Below are positions 38,001 to 46,030 of a DNA stretch of 64,000 bases, in pieces. The stretch lies in contig CM065174.1 of the NCBI GenBank assembly GCA_033026295.1, positions 3,213,001 to 3,277,000 on the forward strand, read 5' to 3'. The stretch's first letter is position 1; every line of letters starts with the position of its first letter. The stretch comes from Channa striata (taxonomy: Eukaryota; Chordata; Actinopteri; Anabantiformes; Channidae). The notes under the pieces are model-generated. The model did not search any database and had not been told where the DNA came from. It saw only the letters and a list, made by a program, of their open reading frames with translations. A program made the position numbers and the translations under genes.

Positions 38001-38833
38001 TTGACAATAATTGCAGCATGTAACACAAAGTGATGATTTGCGGCGTCTCTGTGATGAGAATGGACTGGCTGGGTTGGTGAACAGCACCAGGACAGTTTGA
38101 CCCCCTCATTACGTCCCTGCTGTACGTGACCCTGTCAATCCTGCAGACCACCTTCCGCCTCCCACTGGTGTGGCCGTGTCATTGCCTCGTGTGTTGCTGC
38201 TGTACTTAATCGTTTTAAGTTAATTTCACTTAAAAACAAAAAGTAGATACGTTTGTTTAACCTGCAGTTAAATCAGACTTGATGAAAATTAGTTCAAAGT
38301 GCATTTTGTTGATAACTGAGTAAAATGAGCTAAATATTTGAAGTTAGGATGGTGTGGCCCGTGAAGTTCACACTGGAGATTAATGAGATTACCAGGTCCT
38401 GAGAAGTTCTATCCAGTTTGTCAGATAAATGCCGTGAACAAAAGCCATTTTATAAAGTTCAAGAATTAAGTAGCAGACAATGGAGATCCTTAAGGAACGT
38501 AGAAATCCCTTATCACTAAAGTAAAAATATGGGCCACATCTGATATCAGGTTCCATCCAGAAACGGCTTGAAATGGCTTAATTAAGGGTGTTAAAAATAA
38601 GACAAAATGTGACAATTTCTCACACATGAGTCCTGGGGAGAGACGTGGAGGTCGTGTGATCACAGTTGGTAAAAGTCGTGTGGACATCCGAGTTCACCCG
38701 TGAAAGCCTGGGTCTGACTCTCACCTCATGTTTTACTTTTCCCCCCGCCATCAATTACAGTAAAGTAAGACTTACCTGCATTGGAGGAGGGCGTCCATGT
38801 GACTCTAAATATTCCACGCAGGCAGTCACACAT
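2320..38833 (-). CDS. prx: periaxin-like giant PDZ scaffold (AHNAK family), whole gene, 9 coding exons
   Basis: Coding exons in transcript order: 38776-38833, 24226-24281, 23338-23445, 21982-22101, 21687-21840, 20707-20900, 20032-20273, 3437-19907, 2320-2606. Every junction is GT/AG and the phases match, giving about 17.69 kb of coding sequence. Layout: short N-terminus beginning MCDC, S/K-rich linker, PDZ domain at about residues 119-205, lysine/arginine-rich segment at about 235-265, then a repeat body of about 5,490 codons and a Thr/Ser-rich C-terminus. PDZ features LLSAKVYFDN, LQCAEPYKVSF and KGPKAKVAK, plus DVDVEFSLPKF in exon 7, match periaxin better than AHNAK2 (compared from memory). 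Periaxin is a dimeric scaffold linking the dystroglycan-DRP2 complex in Schwann cells and is also found in lens fibres; AHNAK proteins are large membrane-associated scaffolds. The neighbour pld3 supports prx. Alternative: an AHNAK2-type ohnologue. The big exon is broken by many indels, probably sequence errors. Confidence 0.75.
2607..3436 (-). other. last intron of prx
   Basis: 830 bases between donor CAG|GTAAGG and acceptor CTCAG|GC. The half nearest the acceptor is purine-rich on the plus strand around 2615-2690. I see no other feature. Confidence 0.7.
3437..5104 (-). other. prx: divergent C-terminal part of prx body
   Basis: It contains KFKFGMPKKKTGKDEDKV, IPDIEFDIGTAQDEDDDK, KIKIPKFGVPLPS, KMKMPKVSFSPGKSRSF and KMKLPRVELTSPYG within Ser/Glu/Lys-rich sequence. 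The FG-type and VSFSPGKS motifs resemble the periaxin C-terminal RVSLSP motifs. One frame break lies in an A-rich stretch around 4293-4312; both sides read coherently. Confidence 0.75.
3437..19907 (-). CDS. prx: prx coding exon 8: 16.5-kb repeat exon, frame broken by indels
   Basis: One exon from acceptor TTGCCAG (ending 19908) to donor CAG|GTAAGG (3436). It has three parts: divergent KMP/SLPKG repeats (about 15850-19907), a near-identical array (about 5105-15850), and a divergent Ser/Glu/Lys-rich tail (3437-5105). Repeats have the AHNAK/periaxin pattern of alternating hydrophobic and charged residues around PDVDISLPKG. Long minus-strand stretches read through in several frames, joined by indels near 4300, 5913, 6000, 6115, 6187, 7134, 7255-7405, 9350-9420, 9547, 9695-9715, 9970, 10761, 10852, 11945-11985, 12818, 13087 and 19290. 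The exon is close in size to the human AHNAK central exon. The indels look like consensus errors, since the protein on both sides of each is coherent. Confidence 0.85.
5105..15850 (-). repeat. near-identical tandem array in prx (42-bp units, 141/183-bp modules)
   Basis: The basic unit is 42 bp, encoding PDVDISLPKGKIEG or the QIEG variant. Units are grouped in modules: MPHLKM, two or three 14-residue units, then PDVDIKGKGGKFK. That gives 47 residues (141 bp) or 61 residues (183 bp). By length, about 60-70 modules fit in 10.7 kb. Variants such as KANIEG, DVSLPKGKIEVPD, VGIKGKGG and ICLPRGKIEG recur in sets, so blocks of modules have been duplicated. Most of the frame-breaking indels fall here. 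Confidence 0.95.
15851..19907 (-). other. prx: divergent repeat region, N-terminal part of prx body
   Basis: These are older, diverged repeats of the same design, recognisable by motifs such as FKMPDFEITLPKF, MPDIDISLPKGK, KMPSFGISKK and VKFPKFKISSPKG. The SFGISKK and KFKISSPK segments resemble the periaxin/AHNAK KMPSFG motifs. The frame is open from about 13090 to 19288 apart from the break near 19290. This region is the best place to score orthology because it is not homogenised. Confidence 0.8.
20032..20273 (-). CDS. prx: prx coding exon 7: basic (NLS-like) segment
   Basis: This 242-bp exon (phase 0 to phase 2) opens SLKGTKPFKTKKKRGGRFGL and is followed by a second Lys/Arg cluster, RLKEKRREE. 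Further on it has DVDVEFSLPKFKQRR, aligning with the periaxin VDVEFSFPKF region, then an Ala/Gly run and KAKRNLRL. Periaxin carries its nuclear-localisation signals in this basic region. Confidence 0.85.
20274..20706 (-). other. prx intron 6, candidate retained intron
   Basis: Reading from exon 6 through its donor continues in frame for 37 codons to a TAG at 20595-20593. In mammals, S-periaxin is made by retaining the intron at the matching place after the PDZ exons. The parallel is positional only. Confidence 0.4.
20707..20900 (-). CDS. prx: prx coding exon 6: second half of PDZ domain
   Basis: This 194-bp exon (phase 1 to phase 0) encodes GDQLLSAKVYFDNVRYEDAL, then KILQCAEPYKVSFQLKRTIP and a tail containing KGPKAKVAKM. 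The second half of the PDZ is closer to human periaxin than to AHNAK2, notably LQCAEPYKVSF and the KGP.AKVAK tail. In the family this half mediates domain-swapped dimerisation (established for periaxin). Confidence 0.9.
20901..21686 (-). other. intron splitting the prx PDZ domain
   Basis: 786 bases with phase-1 junctions (CAAG|GTACCT and GTGAAG|GT). No repeat or coding sequence is recognised inside. Confidence 0.8.
21687..21840 (-). CDS. prx: prx coding exon 5: first half of PDZ domain
   Basis: This 154-bp exon (phase 0 to phase 1) encodes VEIVVETEAGAGASGYSVTG, then the GIFVKDVLKDSPAAKHLSLQ strands and helix of the PDZ fold. The glycine-rich stretch SVTGGGERGIFVK replaces the usual GLGF-type carboxylate loop, as in periaxin and AHNAK2. 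The domain is completed by the next exon. Confidence 0.9.
21982..22101 (-). CDS. prx: prx coding exon 4 (short helical segment before the PDZ)
   Basis: This 120-bp exon has phase 0 at both ends, acceptor CAGGTGCAG and donor GTAAGC. It encodes residues 75-114: a probable helix, KEKLHAELKQVLSQKRSHLR, then an acidic stretch ending MDPEPTDEQT. The internal ATG at 22011-22009 could serve as a downstream start giving a periaxin-like short N-terminus directly before the PDZ. Confidence 0.65.
22102..24225 (-). other. prx introns 2 and 3 (around exon 3)
   Basis: Apart from exon 3 (23338-23445), nothing coding is seen. A poly(A)-like run lies near 22750. A perfect inverted pair (GTGACAGGTTC and GAACCTGTCAC) lies at 23533-23566 and could fold into a hairpin. 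Confidence 0.5.
23338..23445 (-). CDS. prx: prx coding exon 3
   Basis: This 108-bp exon has phase 0 at both ends, with acceptor TGTGGGCAG and donor GTGAGA. It encodes 36 residues (39-74), beginning VKDKRRSPPSNRSPSASQ and ending DEQESPERV. It is low-complexity, Ser/Pro/Arg-rich and probably disordered. Confidence 0.6.
24226..24281 (-). CDS. prx: prx coding exon 2
   Basis: This 56-bp exon is bounded by CTGTTTCAG and GTAAGTG. It enters in phase 1 and leaves in phase 0, encoding DSDREQEDSHVFSQSRDPS (residues 20-38). It is acidic and serine-rich with no recognised domain. Confidence 0.6.
31929..31980 (+). repeat. teleost dispersed repeat (TTTATCCAAAGCGACTTACA type)
   Basis: It reads CATTTACATTTAGTCATTTG, then GACGCTTTTATCCAAAGCGA and CTTACA. 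This is the widespread fish sequence ATTTAGTCATTTGGCAGACGCTTTTATCC, lacking GCA, and it runs into a CA microsatellite. Confidence 0.75.
31987..32027. repeat. (CA)n microsatellite
   Basis: About 20 CA dinucleotides, directly after the dispersed repeat at 31929-31980. Confidence 0.97.
35444..35500 (+). repeat. possible tRNA-derived SINE head
   Basis: GCGGCTCAGTGGCACGAGC, like a tRNA A box, is followed about 20 bases later by GCGGGTTTGAACG, like a B box. The spacing fits a tRNA-derived dispersed repeat; the copy is degenerate and no tail is visible. Confidence 0.3.
35701..35730 (+). other. G-run cluster, possible G-quadruplex
   Basis: Several runs of 2-7 G separated by one or two T within 30 bases. 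It meets the loose G-quadruplex pattern and lies in the long prx intron, with the G-rich strand opposite to prx transcription. Confidence 0.4.
38776..38833 (-). CDS. prx: prx coding exon 1 (MCDC start)
   Basis: The ATG at 38833-38831 sits in the context GGACCATGT and opens MCDCLRGIFRVTWTPSSNA. The exon ends GCAG|GTAAGT, a perfect donor, in phase 1, and the next exon at 24281 begins with the required two bases. The human AHNAK2 protein, as I recall it, also starts MCDC and has a TW..TP motif shortly after. Cysteines at positions 2 and 4 are possible lipidation sites (inference). The join spans a 14.5-kb intron and rests on phase, splice consensus and this resemblance; there is no transcript evidence. 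Confidence 0.6.
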
Positions 38834-38896
38834 GGTCCGAAGCAGGAAGTCGAGGAGACGCACAGATGCAGCACAGTCCGAAGGTGCCAGGAAGAG
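38834..38896 (-). other. prx: prx 5' UTR part of the start exon
   Basis: A pyrimidine-rich acceptor (CTCCTGACTCCCCCAG) ends at 38897, so the exon holding the start codon probably begins at 38896. That leaves 63 bases of untranslated leader. At least one upstream non-coding exon is implied. Confidence 0.4.
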
Positions 38897-40963
38897 CTGG
38901 GGGAGTCAGGAGGGTCCTGGACACGATCCCAGGGTTGGTTGGACTGTTTAGGCCAAGGGGAGACCAAGCTACACCGTCAGTGTGTGGGTCGCAAATAGAG
39001 AGAGACAGAGAGAGAGAGACAGGGTGGAGAGGTTTTTGGAGAGAGAGGGGGATGGATGGATGGACAGGAGAGAGAGACACTGTCTCATCAGTGTGCGTAT
39101 GTCAACATATGGACCCGTGAACTGTCCTTTTCTTCCAGTAGAGCACAGAGCGGGAGATGGACGTTGGGTGGATGTAAGTGTGTGTGTTAGTGTGTGTGAG
39201 GTGACAGCAGTGAGACAGGACAGAATGGGGACGTATTAGCACGAGTGGAAAGTCAGCAGTTTGTCCCGACCCTGTGCAAAGCCCCGCTCCATTGTTCGTG
39301 GTGCTGGAGGCTTTAGCTGTGGCCCAGTGGGGCCTTGTTCCTGAGCTTAGAGGGGCTGGACACTGGATCCCAGGCTGAGACAGACGCAGCCAACGCACTT
39401 CACATGACGCGACACATCCGCCACTTTCATGGGCGATCGAAAAGTTTAAGGCTACGGCTCGAGAGCGTGAGGGTCGTGTCTCCTGGGACCTGAGCGAGGA
39501 GACGTGAGAGGAGGTATGAAGCTGGAGGGAAGTTACAACTAACGTCACACACAGTCACAACAACACAGAAACACAACCAAAGCACGTGTCTGAACAGCGC
39601 TCAAAGAACAGGCGGACAGACGCAGGACAGTCTGTCAGGGAACAGTCGGGGGAGCCGGGTTTAAATAAACAGGGCTAACAGGGTGGGTAAAGAGACCACA
39701 GGACTGACAGGAAGTGGGACTGAGGGGCTTCAATATAAAGGCTGCGAGCAGGAAGTTAATATATATATTCCACTTTTATTCCTTTATTTGATTTTTATTT
39801 AGTTTAAAGCTGGTGAAAAAAAAACTCAGTTGAAGTCAAAGACCAGGAGCATGACACAACAGAATCACGTAGAATTATCGACTAAATTGCAACTGAATAC
39901 AAACGGTAACAAGCAGCTGTTTCTGTAAGTGTATCGTCCACTTCCTGAGACTAAATAAAGTCTCTGCTGCTGCATGCAGCACAATTATAGACAATGTCAG
40001 AATAGTTTGTAATTTTTTCTTTCTGCATCCTTTACTTTCTGATTAATTGATTGTAACCATAGCAGTTTTATTTCATGCATTTTTTTAGTCAGCGTGGTGA
40101 ATAATTAGTCATCTTGAATCTATATGTGAGTTAATACGTTTAATTTCTGATGGTTTCCTGATTTGTCTTCTCCAGGCACAGTGGACGTGACCCGTGACAC
40201 TGATGCTGATGATGTAACTCTTAGGCGCCTCTTTTGATTTCTAGGGCTTATCGGTCCAGCGCCGCCCTAAAATGGGTCATTACCTCAGTCTCCATCCTCA
40301 GTCCGTCCTCCTCGTCACCTTGACGCTGCATCACGAGCTTCACAATCAGAGGAATGAGTTGTCTCCCTGCAGCACTGGATTCATGTCTACATTAAATTTG
40401 CACAGCTGTGTTTCGTGCACAGAACAAGAAGTTGTTAGGCAGAATGCTGCAACAAAATTTAAAGTATTTCTGAGGCTGATGGAGCATGAGGTGTAATGGA
40501 CATTCAGCACATTCAGGTACTTTAGCCACCACACACGAACGTGATTTCAACCACCTCTGCTGACGTGTCCACTCCTAATCAAGGCACAATTACATACAAA
40601 ATATCTACATGTAGAGACGATGAACTGCTGTTGTTTCAGACATCAGGAGCTAACAATCAATTTCACTCCAGCTGATCCACTGCTCGATTTGAAACTGTGA
40701 ATTATCCCACATCCCTCAAAGGCAGCACAGTCTCAAGTCGATTTGCGCCTGTTTGAGCGTCGAACTTCACTTTGACAAATCGGTGTTTTTTTTCTCACAA
40801 ACACACACAAGCACAGAGATGGAGAAAGTTTGATGCTTCACCAGGTCTCGGCGTGATAAATGCAGTTTCCGTCCTCATTAGAAGCCCTGCTTGTCTGCTA
40901 CATGTCTTAGTTAATCCCTGCAAAGTGCAGAGTGGTTGAGAGCTGAGTCATTTTGGAAGGAAC

Positions 40964-40966
<3 letters not shown>

Positions 40967-41029
<63 letters not shown>
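40967..41029. repeat. (CA)n microsatellite
   Basis: About 31 uninterrupted CA dinucleotides. Confidence 0.97.
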
Positions 41030-41031
<2 letters not shown>

Positions 41032-42920
41032 GTAAAGCCCTGAGAATCCAGTGGCCTGAACAGATAATGACTCAGATGGATCACGCAGGTTCCCTCCGTC
41101 TCTCCAGGCCCACTCACAGCTCAGAGCTTCGAGCTTAAAGGTGTTGTCAGCAGAACTGTTCCACCCTCCCACCGTTCACAGTGATGAATAATTTGTCATT
41201 TTTGTGGAGGACCAACCGCTGTTTGTGGACATTTACTGGACTGATCTCTCTGCGGTGCAGTGGACAGACACGGTTATCAGTCCTGTGTCGTACAGAAAAG
41301 TGCACAAAGCTACTTAACGTCAGCTCCTCACAGGTCAAATGTCCAAACTGCCTCTCGCTGAGTTACCGTCTCCCAACATCTACGTTCTTCTGCGGCCAAA
41401 GTTTGGGGGCAGATAATGTGGTGAATTTTTTGTTCTTCCAGAAAAAACCTTTTAGCAGTGAAGTTGTACAGAGACGTAAACATCAGGACACGGGCTTTGT
41501 GCTAATGAGCAGATTGTAAACTGTCTTTGTTTCCTTCGCTTCTTCTCAGTTTCTTCCTCCTTGCCACCATCTTATGTCTTATTTGCTGTCAGTTTGTCTT
41601 CTCCTTAAGCGGGACGATTATTTTTATCCTGCGCGTGCTGCTGCCAGCTTCGCCATGTGGGATTTGAGGCAGATTTTGTGCCGAGGCGTTCTTAGAGAGC
41701 TCCATCTTGGAAAGGCAAAGTTCTGGCACTCGCCTTTGGTTCTTCACAAAAGTGTTTTGCATGACTTAAGGAGCTACAACAGGACGCTGTGGACACTGTG
41801 GACCGGATGAAAGAGCCATTAGCGGCCAATCAAATGAATCTAATCACAGCAGAGAGCAAAGACAGAAAGACAAACTGTCTGATTATGTTCAGGGCCACGA
41901 ATGGACGAGAGGAGTTTAGAAACAGGAACTTTTATTTCCTCCATCACAGACGTCACAGCTTCATGTCTCCTCCGGTTCTAACACAGGTGCTCTTCTTCTC
42001 TTGGCTGCTGCCGTGTTTGTCCACACCTGATGGAGAGCAAGGTGAAGAACATTTGTTAGTGTGAGCACGAAAACATCTCAGCCTCCCTGGCAGCTTCCGC
42101 TCTCAGACTGCAGCACCTTCAAATCACACACACACGTTGGTTTGAATCCGGGTGTACAGCTTACACCCGACTGCAGCCCGGTCCAACTTTATTAACAAGT
42201 GGTAAGATGTTTGTGAATCCCAGTTCTGCAGAAATGGAACCTGACACTGCTGGAACGGAAACATTTTTTTAATGCACTTGTTAGTTTGTTTACTTTCAAA
42301 TATTTGAAGCTCTAGGATTTTTTCATTGGTTTGACAGGGAAAACAGAGGCCTGGGATGATAGTGAGATGTGAGTTCTACAAACAAATTGTCCAAAAAAAA
42401 AAAAAATTAATGAAGCTCAACATGCAGCAAGACAATGACCCTAAACATACAAGGTTATTTTTTCCAAAGAAAAGCAGAAGACGTGAAGCTCCTGCCCTCA
42501 GTCCTGCAGCATCTCTGAGCTGGAGCTGAGATGCTCCGAACTCACCAGCTGAGAAAAAGTCACGTGTCTCATTACAGGAAATGAGAAGCTGAGCTCCGCA
42601 AACTACAGTAACGGTGACATGTCCGGCTGTGTCGTGGAGTCCCGTCGTCCACAGACGTCGGGCAGGTCCGGGGGGACGCAGCCGGACCTGAGGACCGGGT
42701 CTCCACTCTTTACTGTGCGCACCCTCGTCACCGCGCGTGTCCACGGACAGAACACCGCGGTAATTAAAGTGCAAGAAGCCGCGTGGGAAACGTGGGACCG
42801 GCGAAGAAAACGGCTCGATGAGAAAAGACACAAAATCAGTTTCTCCATTTTCTCTCGTTTGTGATTTTTTTAAACTTCAGCTGTGATTTCACCTGGTCAC
42901 ACGGAGCCGCTTCCCAGTCC

Positions 42921-42949
42921 ATCATCATCATCATCATCATCATCATCCT
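42921..42949. repeat. (ATC)n trinucleotide microsatellite
   Basis: Nine ATC triplets, interrupted afterwards by CTC. Confidence 0.95.
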
Positions 42950-43476
42950 CATCGTCCCTGACTGTTCGGTGCTGCTGACGCTTCAGCTGCTCGTCCCCTG
43001 ATCTCATCGCGTCTTTCCTTCCTTCTCAGAAAACTGTGATCTGTGGACGAATCACCTCACATCGAATGTGTCGGTCAATAGATCATTACATTTTATGAAA
43101 GTTTAGTCCATTTTTTGTCAAGTTGTGGTTCGACATCTGTGAGAAGAGACACAAACACAGAATCAGTCACCAGGCTGGGAGTTAATGGGCTCGATGCTGC
43201 AGAGATAAACACAAAATGCTCGGATGTTTGTACTTGAAATACTTCTTCCGTATTAATTATTATTCCTTGCTTTGTTATTCTCATAAGTCAGTTTCTTTTA
43301 TTATCACGTTCTTCGTTGTCTGAACAAAAACAAGTCTTCTCTTTGAATGTGGATCCCAACGTTCCAAAGTTTGTTAAACCTTTCACAGATGACGCCTGCT
43401 CCTCCTCAGCTCCTCACTCTTACCTACACGTCTTTTACTTTCACGCATTTCCTGCCATTTGTATTTTAAGAATTAC

Positions 43477-43502
43477 GTGTGTGTGTGTGTGTGTGTGTGT
43501 GT
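43477..43502. repeat. (GT)n microsatellite
   Basis: 13 GT dinucleotides. Confidence 0.95.
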
Positions 43503-43880
43503 CAGGTCATATAGGTGAAATTATCAACAGCACAAGTAAACATCCTGCATTCAGCAAGTTTCTTCTAGAAAAGGACAGAAATGAGCAGAAATATTCTGCA
43601 TGCAGTAATGAATAAATAAAGAAAACCTATTGGATTCGAGTAACTGAAGCATGAATGTGTCTATCATTTTAATGCTGCAGCGTATATTACATATCATACA
43701 TACATTACATACAGTATCATATGATTCGACCCTAATAGTTATTTGAATCACATTATGCTGGAGTTTGAAAATTTCACACCACTGATTAAAAAAAACTCTT
43801 ATGATTTTGTTTTTCTTTGATCCTAAACGATCCTGAACATTTGGCGTTTTTTGCAGCTGTTGTGTAAAACTTAAACCCCT

Positions 43881-43904
43881 CACACACACACACACACACA
43901 CACA
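43881..43904. repeat. (CA)n microsatellite
   Basis: 12 CA dinucleotides. Confidence 0.95.
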
Positions 43905-45338
43905 GTTCGAGGCTCGGTGAACGGGTGGGGGCCGGATGGTTTGACGGTGAACACACACAGACAGAAATAACCGGGGTTGGGCTCCGCTGCGATCCATGAC
44001 CCCTGACGACGCCGAATAGTCGGCGATGCCTCCGAGGACGCGCGTTCACGTTCAGCAGCCCTGTATTCTCACATATGGCCATTTAATCCCAGTGTGATAT
44101 TAATAACAAATAATACTGTGAGGGTTTTTTTTGGACCACAGCTGGTCAGTTTAGGTTCTTAGTCTGGAGTGGGATTTCATTACAGCCACTGAGGACGGGA
44201 TTCACCATGACGTGACTGTGCTGAGGCTGTAAAACTTTAAAATGTCCCTAATTTGAATCCACTGTGAGGAGGATTCGGTAAAACACATGACTGAGCCCAG
44301 CTGATGGTCTTACTGGTTCTGGATTGTAATTTCCTCTTGAATCCACAAAGATCACGTGAGAGAGAGAAGCGAAGATGTGAAGTGAGACATAAGCAAGTTA
44401 AAGCTGCACACAAGTGTCAGAAATGTGCCACTGCAGAAGGACACAAGGCTGATCCCAGCCTGACCGGAAACCACGAGGAGGGCGACCGCGAAAACAGCAC
44501 CGGATGTGGCATTTAACCCAAAATACCAATTATTTTACTTGTAATTTTTAATATACATATATTATATTTAATCAGTTAATATTTTATGAGTAAATCATTT
44601 TCAATTTTATATTAACTAATTAACGACATTTTAAAATATATTTACTTTAATAAGAATGTTGTTGTTGCCTTCACGTGCTCCTCATCAGAATCTTGTAGGA
44701 CTTGTCAGCAATCAGCAGCTTTTAACCAACAAACCGAGGCCTTGTAATGTTTTGTGAGGAAGAAAAAATGAGTTGATTGATCGAAAAATATGTGCAGCAG
44801 AATGTTTCGATGTCGTGCAGGTTCTACACTGCTGCTCAGTGAACATTAAAAATGTCTGCTCAGCTGAGAGCTGCTGCTGCACGTTTATGAATCAGAACCT
44901 GTGGTGCACAGCCGGTAAAATCCCAGACGACGCTTTCATTTCCTGATATGACACATTAACTCAATATTCAATCTTCCTTTAAATACCAATAAAAAGAACA
45001 ACCTCCCTCGGAGAAACACACTGGTGCAGGACCAGTTTCTGACCCACAAACTAACTGGGAAACGGTTTGATTTTTAACTCAAGTCTCTGTTCGGTGTCAG
45101 GTGGACAGACACAGTCGTGTCTCCGTGTCCAATAAAAGCCTGTGTGGGGCTGAGGGTTCCACGCCCGTTCTGCTGCAGACTGCGGGACCAGTTGGACGTG
45201 TCGCTTCACGTTGAACAAACTTTGTGAGAACTTGGAGAAAGACGCGCAAATCATTTAAAACATTAAAGTGAAGTTAAAAAAAAACAGATTTGTTCTGTCT
45301 CTATGCAAAGACCGGTTTGGTCCCACATGTCCACATAC

Positions 45339-45640
45339 CTTCGTTCCCCTGAAACAGACCCTCTGATCCGGATCTTTGCCGCCTCACACACGGTCCGTCA
45401 CAACTTTACGCACAAAAACCGGCGGTTTTCTGAGCGCACGAACAAACAGCGGCTCGCCCACGGTTCCAGGGGACAGGAAGCACGACTTTATGAAAACTCT
45501 TTGAGAATTCAAAAGCCAAAACAAACAGAAAAGGCCGGACGCTCGGGCTGTGCGCCGCCACAGCGCGGCCCCGCCGCTCCCGCCGCTCCCGGCGCCGTTC
45601 ACGCTCCTTCTGCGCGCCGCTGTGCGCAGACGGAAGGTTT
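45339..45640 (-). promoter_or_regulatory. GC-rich candidate promoter and leader exon of prx
   Basis: 45530-45640 is the most CpG-dense stretch in the window (GCGCCGCC, CCGCCGCTCC, GGCGCCG). On the minus strand it leads to a good donor, GAAG|GTATGTGG, at 45338. This could be the CpG promoter and non-coding first exon of prx, 6.4 kb upstream of the start-codon exon. The assignment is inferred from composition and one donor. Confidence 0.3.
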
Positions 45641-46026
45641 GGAGACAGGAGGAGACAGGAGAAGACAGGAGGAGACCGGAAAAGACAGGAGGAGACCGGA
45701 GGAGACAGGAGGAGACCGGAGGAGACCGGAAAAGACAGGAGGAGACCGGAGGAGACAGGAGGAGACCGGAAAAGACAGGAGGAGACCGGAAAAGACAGGA
45801 GGAGACCGGAGAAGACAGGAGGAGACGGGAGGAGACCGGAGAAGAGGAGACCGGAAAGGAGACAGAGGAGACCGGAGAAGACAGGAGGAGACCGGAGAAG
45901 ACAGGAGGAGACCGGAGGAGACCGGAGGAGACAGGAGGAGACCGGAGGAGACAGGAGGAGACCGGAGAAGACCGGAAGAGACAGGAGGAGACCGGAGAAG
46001 ACAGGAGGAGACGGGAGGAGACCGGG
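45641..46026. repeat. 10-bp minisatellite (GGAGACCGGA / GGAGACAGGA)
   Basis: About 38 copies of a 10-bp unit, RRAGACMGGA, with one register break at about 45845-45875. Variants GGAGACCGGA, GGAGACAGGA, AAAGACAGGA and GAAGACAGGA alternate. The plus strand is almost all purine apart from the C residues. It abuts the GC-rich region at 45339-45640. Confidence 0.97.
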
Positions 46027-46030
46027 AGCA

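Larger units (their letters stand above)
24282..38775 (-). other. long first coding intron of prx (14.5 kb)
   Basis: No exon with recognisable protein similarity was found. It holds a fish dispersed repeat with a CA tract (31929-32027), a possible tRNA-like repeat (35444-35500) and a G-rich run (35701-35730). A long intron after a short N-terminal exon would be a reasonable place for regulatory elements, but none is identifiable from a single sequence. Confidence 0.45.
38897..45338. other. upstream of the prx start exon, no coding sequence seen
   Basis: I recognise no exon of a known gene. The interval holds CA/GT microsatellites, an ATC trinucleotide run (42921-42949) and a moderately CpG-containing stretch at about 42600-42860. 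If prx has an upstream leader exon, this interval is intron. Confidence 0.4.

Noticed and set aside
2320..38833. Naming the gene ahnak
   Set aside because: The body looks like AHNAK, but the PDZ and basic exons fit periaxin and the neighbour is pld3. AHNAK itself has a different PDZ sequence as I recall it. AHNAK2 remains an alternative because of the MCDC exon and its ohnologous link to PLD4.
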